Of a DNA stretch of 18,796 nt, positions 1 to 6,927 are shown piece by piece (the stretch's first letter is position 1; the number at the start of each line of letters is the position of its first letter). The notes below the pieces were generated by a model. It was given only the letters and a program-made list of their open reading frames with translations. It made no database searches and had not been told where the DNA came from. The stretch comes from Vulcanimicrobiota bacterium (GTDB lineage Bacteria > Vulcanimicrobiota > Vulcanimicrobiia > Vulcanimicrobiales > Vulcanimicrobiaceae). The DNA lies in the NCBI GenBank assembly GCA_030043675.1, contig JASHXG010000213.1:1-18796 (forward strand). The letters run 5' to 3'. The position numbers were made by a program, and so were the translations under genes.

Positions 1-203
1 AGATCGCCTACCGTCTTGCTTGACTCTTCGGCGAACGAACCTTCGTCGTAGCGGAGTAATACCTGTCGCTCGCGCTCCTGCGCTTCGGCCTTGGAGATCC
101 TGCCGAGCCGTACGCACCTCTGGCGCCGCGGTTGATTGGGCAAACGCGGCAAATCGAACGTCGTGTACCAGACGTTCCCGCGTTTGCGAAGAAAGCCTTT
201 CAT
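1..203 (-). CDS. Tyrosine recombinase (phage-type integrase), N-terminal fragment cut by window edge
   Basis: Reading the minus strand from the ATG at 203 gives 67 uninterrupted codons to the window edge. The protein begins MKGFLRKRGNVWYTTFDLPR, then has a basic RRQRCVRLGRISKAEAQERE stretch and ends in a FAEESSKTVGD segment. This pattern (G-x-x-RKRG-x-W, basic strand, K-x-EAE helix, then a T-V-x-D/E start of the SAM-like domain) is the Arm DNA-binding domain of site-specific tyrosine integrases. The catalytic R-H-R-Y domain would lie outside the window, so activity cannot be judged. The ATG directly follows the TAA of the excisionase-like gene, and a GGAGG lies 5 nt upstream inside that gene's 3' end, so translational coupling is likely. 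Family call is by pattern; element family is not determined. Confidence 0.82.
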   Translation of the reverse strand, partial: MKGFLRKRGNVWYTTFDLPRLPNQPRRQRCVRLGRISKAEAQERERQVLLRYDEGSFAEESSKTVGD

Positions 204-455
204 TTAAGCCTCCGGTGCGCGGCCGAAGGCGGCGGTCAAGACGCTCAGTTCGCCTCGCTTGCCCAATTCCTCTCGTAAGGCGGCTTTGGCGAGCCGAGTT
301 TGACGCTTTCCGAAGTTCGCCGCCGGCAGCACGCCCAGACGTATGGCTGCATAGACGGCACTCGGCGTGACGCGCAGCAGCGCAGCCGCCTCCTTCACAG
401 TTAACACATCGGGAGCGTTCTCCCAAGTCAGCTTCGACTGCCTTATGATTTGCAT
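204..455 (-). CDS. Excisionase-family helix-turn-helix DNA-binding protein
   Basis: This is an 83-residue protein. Residues about 18-60 (LTVKEAAALLRVTPSAVYAA, then IRLGVLPAANFGKRQTRL) form the MerR-like winged helix-turn-helix typical of 'excisionase family' proteins: a helix after L-T-V-x-E-A-A, a recognition helix starting at T-P-S-A-V-Y, and a wing near the G-K-R motif. Such proteins bind DNA at attachment sites, favour excision over integration and often regulate their own operon. The ATG at 455 is preceded by AAGGTG at 5 nt. Its TAA stop touches the integrase ATG, giving an xis-int pair. A palindromic repeat containing TATAAT sits 44 nt upstream and could be its promoter/operator. It could alternatively act purely as a transcriptional regulator of the element. 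Confidence 0.82.
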   Translation of the reverse strand: MQIIRQSKLTWENAPDVLTVKEAAALLRVTPSAVYAAIRLGVLPAANFGKRQTRLAKAALREELGKRGELSVLTAAFGRAPEA

Positions 456-498
456 CGGGGCACCTTCGAGTCAGCGGAAATACGCGAAAGCACTAAAG

Positions 499-525
499 CC
501 CGCATTATAATGCGGACGTAAGTCG
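499..525 (+). repeat. Palindromic repeat, copy 1 (upstream of xis-like gene)
   Basis: The site contains the perfect 16-bp palindrome CCGCATTATAATGCGG followed by ACGTAAGTCG. Copy 2 at 3127-3153 matches it at 25 of 27 positions in the same orientation. It lies between the relaxase stop and the xis-like start. Its centre reads TATAAT on both strands, so it could overlap a -10 element, although no convincing -35 is visible. A hairpin followed by GTAAGTCG also resembles the layout of IncQ-type oriT sites. The function is therefore open between operator and transfer origin. Confidence 0.75.
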
Positions 526-643
526 CGCGTGGCGTTACGCACTAATTGTCGCGCTTCTCAATCCGGGCGTCAACTGCTCGTGGCAGCCGCTCGCTGCAGC
601 CGCCCCAGCAACTTTCGCGGGCCGCAGCCTCGCAGAAGAGCTC

Positions 644-3064
644 TCACCGATCCATCGAAATCGACTCATGGCCTCGGCGCAGAGCGCGCTGTTCTCGACG
701 CATGGCGAACTCGGTGTCGCGCCGCAACTCCCGCGGCAATGCCCCGTATCGGCGATCGACGCTGGCCGCGAGCTTGTCCGGCCCTGCGCCCCACACCGCG
801 CCCTCGATCTGCGCACACCCGGTACGTTCCAACACCGTCAGCTGTTTTTCGATCTTCGGTATCTCATCGCGCAGCACGGCGCGCGCTTTGCGCATCTGGG
901 CTTCAAGACCCAGCGACACGTCGACGTAGTCGCGGTAGATGCGTTCATCGCTTCGAACGCGTGCCTGAACTCGATGGGCGTTGCCGCCTTCAAAGTCGCG
1001 CGTGGCTTTGGCGAGCTCCGCTTCGTAGCGGGCCTGTTGCCCGGCATGCAGTTTCAGGGCTTCCTTCTTGGCCACGTTACGCACAAATGGATTCCAGGAT
1101 TCCTCTTTCTTGGCCAACCGTGCGAGCTGTGCGCGTTCGGCCGGCGTGAACTGCGTTATCTCGCTGACGCACGCTTGGATCTCCTTTCGCGCCGACGCGA
1201 GCGCCTGCTCCGCCGTCGGCGGCCGCTTGACGCGCGTCAGGCGTTGCCGCTCGACGCGAGCGTGCTCGTAGCGAGCCTCTTCGTTTGCGCGAATGACGCG
1301 TAGACGCTCGCGAACGTGGTCGAGGTTGACGGGCTGCAATTCGGCTCGTACGGTCCGCTCGGGCCGATTATGCGCTGGAGTCTCGAGTGCGTCTAGAACT
1401 CTCTGCGCCCCAAGATCGCCTGCATGAGCCCATTCCGCTACGCACGACCGGTAGTCCATCGGTTTCTCCCCCAGCATCAGCTTGCGCTCTGCTGCGAGCA
1501 CGATCTTGGTGGCCTCCCAGCGCACGCGCGCGGCGTCGTACTCTCGTGCGCGCCGGCGATTCATGATCGCATCGATCGAGCAGTACGCCAGTTGGCGGGC
1601 CATCGCGCCGCGCGCGGCCAGCCGCGCCACTGCGCGCAAAAGCAGGCGCGCTTCGCGACGCCGCTTGGCCTCGCACCGGCGCTGCATGCTCTCGCGTCCC
1701 CATGCCGCCTCTTTCCGATCCGCCGTCGCTCGGTGACGCTCGGCGAAGAAGCGGTCGCGATACTGAGCGTACTCCGAGCGCGCTCTGGCGTGGTCGGCGA
1801 TGCGTTGCGCGTCGCGCAGCGTCCGACGCGGGTCGGCGTAGGCCTCGCGTTCAGCACGATCGCGGACCCCACTTCGATGATGCCTCGGCGGTTGCTCCGG
1901 CGTATACGGGCATGGGCCAAAACGTTGCTCGAGGGCGGCTTTCTTGCACCGCGGATGGATCTGCGAGGCACCGCAGCCTGGTGAGTCAGGATCGCGCCCC
2001 TGTGCGAACGATACTCCTTGTACACGCATCCCGCGCCGGATCAGCTTAACGACGATGCCCTCGCGACTTAGGCGCTGCGCGAGATCGTCCCACGATCGCG
2101 CGCTGTCGACTGCGGTGAGAATCGTTGCGCGCGCGGTTTGTACCCATTGCGTCGCATCGACCGTCTCCTTGACAAGCTCGCGCGACGGAGTGAACGGCCC
2201 GAAGCGCCGCTCGAGCGCCGGCAGCGCGCAGCGTACATCGATGCTTGACGCCGCGCATCCCGGCGCGCCGCGCTCGAACCCTTCGGCGAGTGCTAGACCC
2301 CGTATCCGCTCGCCGCGCCGAATCAGCTTCGCGACGACCCCGTGCGCAGCGAGGCGCTGATGCAGATCGCTCCAGTCCTTTGCGCGATCGACGGCATCGA
2401 GCACGTAGGGACGGCCACTCTCCTGCCACGGCAGTTCGCCGCGCTCGCGCAACTGCCGATATGCACCATCGCTGAGGCACCGCTCCGGGTCCGGTGGCGG
2501 CGAATACAGATGCCGCTCGCGCTGCACGATGTCCCGGTTGTGATGGCCGACGACGATCTCCCAGCCGCGTTCCGCGGCAATCTCGGCACAGGTGCGCTCG
2601 CGCTTGATCCGCTCGTGCCACAGGTCGTTTGCCTTGCCTTCCGGACCGATCCGGTTGGCGATCACGTGCGCGTGGTAGTTGTCGGTATCCTGGTGCGCCG
2701 CCAGCACGTACTGGTTGCGCTCCATGCCGATCGTCTTCAGCAGCCGTTCTGCATCGCTCACGACCTGTCCGCGTGTGGGACGCTCGTCATTGGCATAGGC
2801 GACGATGAGGTGGTAGACCGGATCCTTGCAGCGCCGCGAGAGTACTGCTACCCCCTCCATCTCGATCGCGGCCGTCTCGACCGAGGCGACGCCGCGCACC
2901 TGCACCCAGGCTGCCTTCTTCGGTGCGCTGGCGTAGCCGATGCCGTCTCCGAACGAACGTCCAGCCTGTACACAAGCGCGCTCGTGCGCATGCTCCGTGA
3001 TGTAGTCGATGCCGGTTGCGAAGCTGCGCGTGCGCGATCGCGCCGCCACCGACTTGGAGATCAT
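644..3064 (-). CDS. MOBP-type relaxase / mobilization nuclease
   Basis: This 806-residue protein nicks one DNA strand at oriT and pilots it during conjugative mobilization. The ATG at 3064 was chosen over the upstream in-frame codon at 3109 because GAGGTGA lies 4 nt before it. Motif III is H124-Q-D-T-D-N-Y-H131-A-H133 followed by VIANRIGPEG, the HxDxxNxHxH triad that binds the catalytic metal in MOBP relaxases. Y21 (in GIDYITEHA) is the best candidate for the DNA-attacking tyrosine. Residues 224-290 and 318-384 are two copies of a 67-residue module. From about residue 390 to the end the protein is long, charged and rich in Arg, Glu and Ala, probably extended helix or coiled coil. It is followed by the xis-int pair on the same strand, which marks an integrative mobilizable element; no T4SS gene is visible. 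Confidence 0.88.
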   Translation of the reverse strand: MISKSVAARSRTRSFATGIDYITEHAHERACVQAGRSFGDGIGYASAPKKAAWVQVRGVASVETAAIEMEGVAVLSRRCKDPVYHLIVAYANDERPTRGQVVSDAERLLKTIGMERNQYVLAAHQDTDNYHAHVIANRIGPEGKANDLWHERIKRERTCAEIAAERGWEIVVGHHNRDIVQRERHLYSPPPDPERCLSDGAYRQLRERGELPWQESGRPYVLDAVDRAKDWSDLHQRLAAHGVVAKLIRRGERIRGLALAEGFERGAPGCAASSIDVRCALPALERRFGPFTPSRELVKETVDATQWVQTARATILTAVDSARSWDDLAQRLSREGIVVKLIRRGMRVQGVSFAQGRDPDSPGCGASQIHPRCKKAALEQRFGPCPYTPEQPPRHHRSGVRDRAEREAYADPRRTLRDAQRIADHARARSEYAQYRDRFFAERHRATADRKEAAWGRESMQRRCEAKRRREARLLLRAVARLAARGAMARQLAYCSIDAIMNRRRAREYDAARVRWEATKIVLAAERKLMLGEKPMDYRSCVAEWAHAGDLGAQRVLDALETPAHNRPERTVRAELQPVNLDHVRERLRVIRANEEARYEHARVERQRLTRVKRPPTAEQALASARKEIQACVSEITQFTPAERAQLARLAKKEESWNPFVRNVAKKEALKLHAGQQARYEAELAKATRDFEGGNAHRVQARVRSDERIYRDYVDVSLGLEAQMRKARAVLRDEIPKIEKQLTVLERTGCAQIEGAVWGAGPDKLAASVDRRYGALPRELRRDTEFAMRREQRALRRGHESISMDR
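1913..2113 (-). repeat. Second copy of a 67-residue module within the relaxase
   Basis: Encodes residues 318-384 (AVDSARSWDDLAQRL, then GIVVKLIRRGMRVQG, then PGCGASQI, ALEQRFGP). It aligns without gaps to residues 224-290 with 37 of 67 identities by eye. Conserved cores are W-x-D-L-x-Q-R-L, K-L-I-R-R-G, P-G-C and R-F-G-P. It is likely an accessory DNA-binding or recognition module duplicated in tandem. Confidence 0.8.
2195..2395 (-). repeat. First copy of a 67-residue module within the relaxase
   Basis: Encodes residues 224-290 (AVDRAKDWSDLHQRL, then GVVAKLIRRGERIRG, then PGCAASSI, ALERRFGP). It follows the relaxase catalytic domain directly. Comparable single 'W-x-x-L-H-x-x-L' segments after the nuclease domain occur in other relaxases as I recall them; the tandem duplication is seen directly here. 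Confidence 0.8.
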
Positions 3065-3388
3065 GAGCTCACCTCGGAAAAAGAAAAAGCCCCTCGCGAA
3101 CGATCGCATCGGGACCTATGATTACACCCGCATTATTATGCGGGCGTAAGTCGAGTACAGTCTCTCACGCCAAGTATATCATGAACGCAACTTTCCCGCT
3201 ATGCCGCTTATGCGTGATCCGTGTCGGCGAACGTTGCGCGCATCGACTCTCTTTCAAAACGCAAGCCGGTGGTTGTGCGTACGCACGCAACCAAAATGGC
3301 GGGGCATCTCACTGGCTTCATGGCTCACTCACCGCTTGCGGCGCTTTCTCTATATGCGACTCGATGCCCGACCAGCCTCCTTGTCACG
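3065..3388. other. Non-coding gap, right flank of the mobilizable element
   Basis: This gap lies upstream of the relaxase and downstream of the first lipoprotein gene. It holds the relaxase ribosome-binding site (GAGGTGA at 3069-3075) and palindrome copy 2. Short plus-strand reading frames cross it, but none has a good ribosome-binding site or a recognisable protein. The element's right attachment site may lie here or further right; no tRNA or direct repeat marks it. Confidence 0.5.
3127..3153 (+). repeat. Palindromic repeat, copy 2 (upstream of relaxase)
   Basis: The hairpin CCCGCAT-TATT-ATGCGGG has 7-bp perfect arms and is followed by CGTAAGTCG. It matches copy 1 at 499-525 at 25 of 27 positions. 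It lies 62 nt upstream of the relaxase start, similar to the distance of copy 1 from the xis-like start (43 nt). A shared operator or promoter for the two minus-strand units is one reading; a transfer origin (stem-loop plus adjacent nick region) next to its relaxase is another. Confidence 0.75.
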
Positions 3389-4393
3389 CTATGGGTTGGC
3401 TCTGCTGACGGTCACTCCGGCCGGAGCGCCGACCGCCTTGGTGATCACTTTTGTGGGCGAGCCTCCCCTTGGATATGCCCAGTACCAGACCTTACTCGGG
3501 ACATCGTCCGGTCCGACGACGCGACTACCGACAATCCACCACTGGACGAGAGTCTGCGCTCCTTTTAGCACTGTCTTGCCTTCTAGGGTCGCCTTGAAGC
3601 TTGAAACGGTGAATCGATAGATCGTATCGTTAGCCTGATCCCCGACAGCCACGTACTTCCCATCCCATTGCACTGGGCCAGGATCCCCTCCGAGGGTCTG
3701 GTGAAACGTCACAGTTTTCAGAGCACTGCCGCCTTTCGGAAGCTCGACAAGCACTGTGCGACCAGGAACCCCGACGAAGCCGTCTGCAAAGAGATCACCG
3801 ATGCTGTCGTAGCCGCAGAACAGAAATTGGATCCCTCCTTTGCTATACGAGATCGGCGTGCCGGATGCGTGGTGGTAGATCGCGAGGTACGACTTGGAAC
3901 GGCCGTGTTCCCAGGCGATCGCTAAGTCCCCAGTCGTCGGATCAGAGGCACAGTCATTCGCAAAATACCCGCTCATGGTGAAGGTCTGGGTCCGCTTCTT
4001 GCCCCCATGTGGATATTCGAAGACGGCACCGCCTTCCGTGATGAAGACATCGCCCCTTTTATCAGAGCACTCAAACTCCGGGCGATAAAAGCCGCGTAGG
4101 GTTCCTACGTGCTTACCAACCGGGTACGAATACACCGTCACCGTGTAGGCATTGGCGACATAGAGGAGGTCCTCGCTCTTTGCCTCGGGCGCCATCCATG
4201 AGGAATCTCCTCCGGCCGGTTCCACGGTTGCCTGCGGCACGCGCAAGGCCGACCGCGATGGGACAACGTTAGGGATTGCCGAGCCCGGCATGTTGAACGC
4301 TGTACTCGGCGAATCGCTATTGCAGCCAGTAAGGAGAACGGCAAGGCCGACCCAAGCAGTAAACGCGCGGGATATCGTGTCAGGCATTCCCAT
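3389..4393 (-). CDS. Secreted lipoprotein with propeller-like repeats, function unknown
   Basis: The signal peptide ends in a lipobox, AVLLTGC, with the lipidated Cys at residue 24 of the 334-residue form. The ATG at 4393 was chosen because GAGGAG lies 12 nt upstream; a GTG at 4420 would add nine residues without a better site. After a Ser/Pro-rich linker comes SEDLLYVANAYTVTVYSYPV, then repeated short units such as 'GDVFITEGGAVFEYPHGG', 'GDLAIAWEHG' and 'GDLFADGFVG', spaced like blades of an NHL/SMP-30-type beta-propeller. I recognise the style as a family expanded in Eremiobacterota-like genomes, of no proven function. It is probably anchored in a membrane facing the periplasm or surface. 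It is divergent from the beta-helix gene. Confidence 0.75.
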   Translation of the reverse strand: MGMPDTISRAFTAWVGLAVLLTGCNSDSPSTAFNMPGSAIPNVVPSRSALRVPQATVEPAGGDSSWMAPEAKSEDLLYVANAYTVTVYSYPVGKHVGTLRGFYRPEFECSDKRGDVFITEGGAVFEYPHGGKKRTQTFTMSGYFANDCASDPTTGDLAIAWEHGRSKSYLAIYHHASGTPISYSKGGIQFLFCGYDSIGDLFADGFVGVPGRTVLVELPKGGSALKTVTFHQTLGGDPGPVQWDGKYVAVGDQANDTIYRFTVSSFKATLEGKTVLKGAQTLVQWWIVGSRVVGPDDVPSKVWYWAYPRGGSPTKVITKAVGAPAGVTVSRANP

Positions 4394-4520
4394 ACTTTCG
4401 ACTTGCTCCTCGACTCCCACGCTGGCGCGCCGACCGGCCTCATACCATATGCGCAGCGGGTTACCTAGTGTGCTTCGCTCTCGGCCCGTGGGGCGCCTTG
4501 TGGGGTCAATGCTGTCTTGA

Positions 4521-4532
4521 CGCCTTAAGGCG
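4521..4532. promoter_or_regulatory. Perfect 12-bp palindrome in a divergent intergenic region
   Basis: CGCCTTAAGGCG is a perfect palindrome lying between the divergent lipoprotein (start 4393) and beta-helix gene (start 4634). It is preceded by TTGA, which could be part of a -35 element, but no matching -10 is visible. It is a candidate operator only. Confidence 0.3.
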
Positions 4533-4633
4533 ATTTTAAGTCTCGCGCGCTAACTTCTATGAGTGAGGCGACTGGGCGGGAACGATGAGTTCGAGTCGTC
4601 GCGGCTTTTCTGACCGTCCGCGAGCGGGAATAG

Positions 4634-6409
4634 ATGACAACGTACTCGCAACCCGGGATCTTCAACGTTCTTGATCCCGAGTACGGCATGCTTCCCGGGA
4701 GTAGCGTAGACCCGAGCGACAATCAGGCGGCCCTGCAGAACGCAATAAACGCGGCCATTGCTGCCGGCGGCGGTACGGTTCTGATCCCGTCGGAGTACGA
4801 GGGGGTTTCCGGGTACAACATCGTCGGCCCGATTAACATCGGCGTCGAGGGGAACGCGGCGCCGGCATCGGTGCGGATTGTCGGTACGGCTCAAGATACC
4901 GGATCCGCGACGCCGTTGCTCCTTGTCACGAGCACAGTCGCCGGCAGCCCCTATAACGGCGACCTCTTCTCCGTCTACACCAGCGTTAGCGCAGAGGACG
5001 ATATCGGCGGCACGACCTTCGAGAATCTGAATATTACCTACTTTCCGGGCGCGAGCGTGCCCTCCGGCGGTACCGCAGCCGCGATCCACGTGGTCAACGG
5101 GCAAAACGTACGCATCGACAACACGGTTATTCTCAACGCCCCACAAGGCGTGTTTTTCGATGACACGCTGCAGTGCAGCCTCTTTCGCTGCACGATCTAC
5201 AACGCCGCCACTCCCGGGACGGCGCTTACCCTCGGGTCGGGCGTCTCGAACGTCGCAAAAGAAACCTACGTCGCCGGCTGTACCTTCCTGAACTATGAGC
5301 CGGGCGACGAGCAGGGGATTGCGGTCCAGATCAACAGCGTCGACCAACTCCGCATGCAGAACGTTCGCCTTCAGGGCTACCAGCAAGGCATCGTCATCAC
5401 GCCCGGAGCGAGCGCGGGCGGCGACGCCTATAACCTACACTTCGGCAACGTGAGTTGCTACACAACCAGTACTACAGATTTAGCCGGAGCCGCCCTGCTC
5501 ATTCAGCCGTACAGCCCGCAGGGCGTTGCACGCGTTACGTTCGACAACTGCGAATTCTCGCAGGGCCAAGGCAAAACAGGAACGACATATATCGGGCCCG
5601 GCGTCCTCATCGACCCGGTGACCGGCGGCGGCGTCATCGATCAAATCCGGTTCGTCGAGACCCACTCGTTCCTCTGGCCGGGAGCCGGCATGCAGATCAC
5701 GGGCGGCAGCAATATCCAGGCGCTGGGCGGCTACTACTCGTGCAACGGCAGCGCCAGTGAGTTCGGCGAGGTGACCTCCGCAGGGATTGTCATCACGGGT
5801 GCTACTACCGGCGTGCGCATCACGGGCGCTGCCTGCAATAACTCCGTCTACATCCTCGGGGAGAACCAGTTTATATCCGGTAGTGGACCTGCACCGGCGA
5901 CGCAAGAGTATGGGATTTACGTGAGCGGGAGCGCGAGCGGCACTCCCGGCGCGATCCGCGTCGCCGACTGCGACCTCACCGGAAATCTCAACAACGGCCT
6001 CGTCGTAACCGGCGCCGTTGGCACGCCCGCAAACGTGTTCGTTCATCACTGCGACCTGACGGGGTACACTGGATCGTCGCAGGCGCCGGTCTCGGTAACG
6101 ACACCGGTCAGCAACCTTCAGATCACCGATTGCCCGGGCTACAACGACCAGGCGACGATCGTTTCGACGACGGCGCCTCTGTCGGGGACGGCGTTCAACG
6201 GCAGTTCCTTCGGCTACTACGGTCCGGTCACGTTCTGCGTCACGGCCGGACCCGAGGGCGTGATTAGCGAGATCGCGATCAAAGGTACTAGTACGCGGCT
6301 CACCGCGGGCACGTTCGCGCTCGCCCCAGGCTTGGTAACAGCATCATATGCCGCAATAACGTACACGACGGGCATCGAGCCCCTGCCGTTCGCGATGGTC
6401 GGACAGTAG
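4634..6409 (+). CDS. Right-handed parallel beta-helix protein (pectate lyase / tailspike-like)
   Basis: This is a 591-residue protein. The N-terminus (FNVLDPEYGMLPGSSVDPSD, then AALQNAINAAIAAGGGTVLI) matches the entry of the Pectate_lyase_3/GH28-like beta-helix fold: F-N-V, D-x-x-x-x-L-Q-x-A-I, GGG-T-V-x-I-P. Residues about 85-500 are a run of short strands with Asn, Gly and Val ladders (VRIDNTVILNAPQGVFF, LRMQNVRLQGYQQGIVI, VRITGAACNNSVYI), as in stacked beta-helix coils. The last about 65 residues (GPVTFCVTAGPEGVISEIAI onward) resemble a C-terminal beta-sandwich tail seen in phage-like fibres. There is no signal peptide, so secretion would be unconventional or the protein belongs to a particle. 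Members of the fold cleave or bind polysaccharides; catalytic residues were not identified. The ATG is preceded by a weak GGGAA. Confidence 0.7.
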   Translation: MTTYSQPGIFNVLDPEYGMLPGSSVDPSDNQAALQNAINAAIAAGGGTVLIPSEYEGVSGYNIVGPINIGVEGNAAPASVRIVGTAQDTGSATPLLLVTSTVAGSPYNGDLFSVYTSVSAEDDIGGTTFENLNITYFPGASVPSGGTAAAIHVVNGQNVRIDNTVILNAPQGVFFDDTLQCSLFRCTIYNAATPGTALTLGSGVSNVAKETYVAGCTFLNYEPGDEQGIAVQINSVDQLRMQNVRLQGYQQGIVITPGASAGGDAYNLHFGNVSCYTTSTTDLAGAALLIQPYSPQGVARVTFDNCEFSQGQGKTGTTYIGPGVLIDPVTGGGVIDQIRFVETHSFLWPGAGMQITGGSNIQALGGYYSCNGSASEFGEVTSAGIVITGATTGVRITGAACNNSVYILGENQFISGSGPAPATQEYGIYVSGSASGTPGAIRVADCDLTGNLNNGLVVTGAVGTPANVFVHHCDLTGYTGSSQAPVSVTTPVSNLQITDCPGYNDQATIVSTTAPLSGTAFNGSSFGYYGPVTFCVTAGPEGVISEIAIKGTSTRLTAGTFALAPGLVTASYAAITYTTGIEPLPFAMVGQ

Positions 6410-6455
6410 AACGACGGGGCGGCACCCAGCTCGACGGAAAGCACGGTGGAGAGCC

Positions 6456-6683
6456 ATGACCAGGCAGGATCTGCTCGCGAGCTTGGCGGCGCCGTTCGCG
6501 CTTTTTGCTCCGGGAGCCGGGCTCGTCGGAGCCGAGCCGAACGGAAAAACCGTAGTCCATCCTCGACCCGGTACGTACCAGTTTGGAACTCGTGGCGGAA
6601 TCGATGTGACCGGCGTAGGCGACGTCTACATCGAGGACTGCACGATCGTTGGCACCACTTCTCGGAGCATCGGGGTCACGTAG
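6456..6683 (+). CDS. Small exported protein, possible truncated beta-helix protein
   Basis: This 75-residue reading frame starts at an ATG with GGAGAG 3 nt upstream. The first about 26 residues (DLLASLAAPFALFAPGAGLV) look like a Sec signal peptide. The rest (GKTVVHPRPGTYQFGTRGGI, then DVYIEDCTIVGTTSRSIGVT) reads like one or two coils of a beta-helix, similar in style to the upstream gene 46 nt away. The frame ends abruptly at TAG, and no other frame downstream continues the pattern. It may be a remnant of a larger exported beta-helix protein cut by a rearrangement, or a genuine short protein. It could be co-transcribed with the upstream gene. Confidence 0.45.
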   Translation: MTRQDLLASLAAPFALFAPGAGLVGAEPNGKTVVHPRPGTYQFGTRGGIDVTGVGDVYIEDCTIVGTTSRSIGVT

Positions 6684-6728
6684 ACGACCTAGCGACCAGA
6701 ACGTCGATTGTCATTCCACGTCGTCTAC
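6680..6728. repeat. Inverted repeat, 9-bp arms, across the stop of the small ORF
   Basis: GTAGACGAC at 6680-6688 is exactly complementary to GTCGTCTAC at 6720-6728, with a 31-nt spacer. The left arm contains the TAG stop codon of the 75-residue ORF. No T-tract follows directly, so it is not a standard terminator. Confidence 0.55.
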
Positions 6729-6746
6729 TCAGCGAGCAATTTTTGC

Positions 6747-6764
6747 GGAATGGCTCACCATTCC
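6747..6764. repeat. Perfect hairpin, 7-bp arms
   Basis: GGAATGG-CTCA-CCATTCC forms a perfect stem with a four-base loop. The loop and first base of the right arm contain GCTCAC, the hexamer also present in the neighbouring inverted repeats. Confidence 0.6.
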
Positions 6765-6796
6765 TAAACGCCGAGAGGCCCAGGCTGCACCGAAAT

Positions 6797-6833
6797 CGTG
6801 AGCAAACCGAATTCTGCTCACCGTTTGCTCACG
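6797..6833. repeat. Inverted repeat, 11-bp perfect arms, with a third nested motif copy
   Basis: CGTGAGCAAAC (6797-6807) pairs exactly with GTTTGCTCACG (6823-6833). A third copy, TGCTCAC at 6815-6821, can pair instead with GTGAGCA at 6798-6804, so two mutually exclusive hairpins are possible. Repeated short motifs of this kind are typical of protein-binding sites such as recombinase arm sites; no protein is assigned. Confidence 0.6.
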
Positions 6834-6836
6834 GAT

Positions 6837-6849
6837 TAGGCCTGGCCTA
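6837..6849. repeat. Short palindrome
   Basis: TAGGC-CTG-GCCTA is a perfect inverted repeat with 5-bp arms, three bases after the 11-bp inverted repeat, and continues the structured cluster. Confidence 0.4.
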
Positions 6850-6927
6850 GGGTTTCTAACACCCGATAACTCCGGTTCCACGCACCTCCCGGCACTTGGC
6901 GACTCGTATCGAGATGAACGGTGTGCA

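Noticed and set aside
668..3121. Long plus-strand reading frames (for example 668-1303 and 2342-3121) opposite the relaxase
   Set aside because: They mirror the codon structure of the high-GC relaxase gene, lack ribosome-binding sites and recognisable domains, and the minus-strand frame has clear motifs.
3118..3620. Plus-strand frames beginning at 3118, 3201 and 3221
   Set aside because: They run into the antisense of the lipoprotein gene, have no convincing start signals and no protein-like pattern.
4550..5386. 278-codon minus-strand frame opposite the beta-helix gene
   Set aside because: It is antisense to a protein with a clear fold; its length is explained by GC-rich codon bias.
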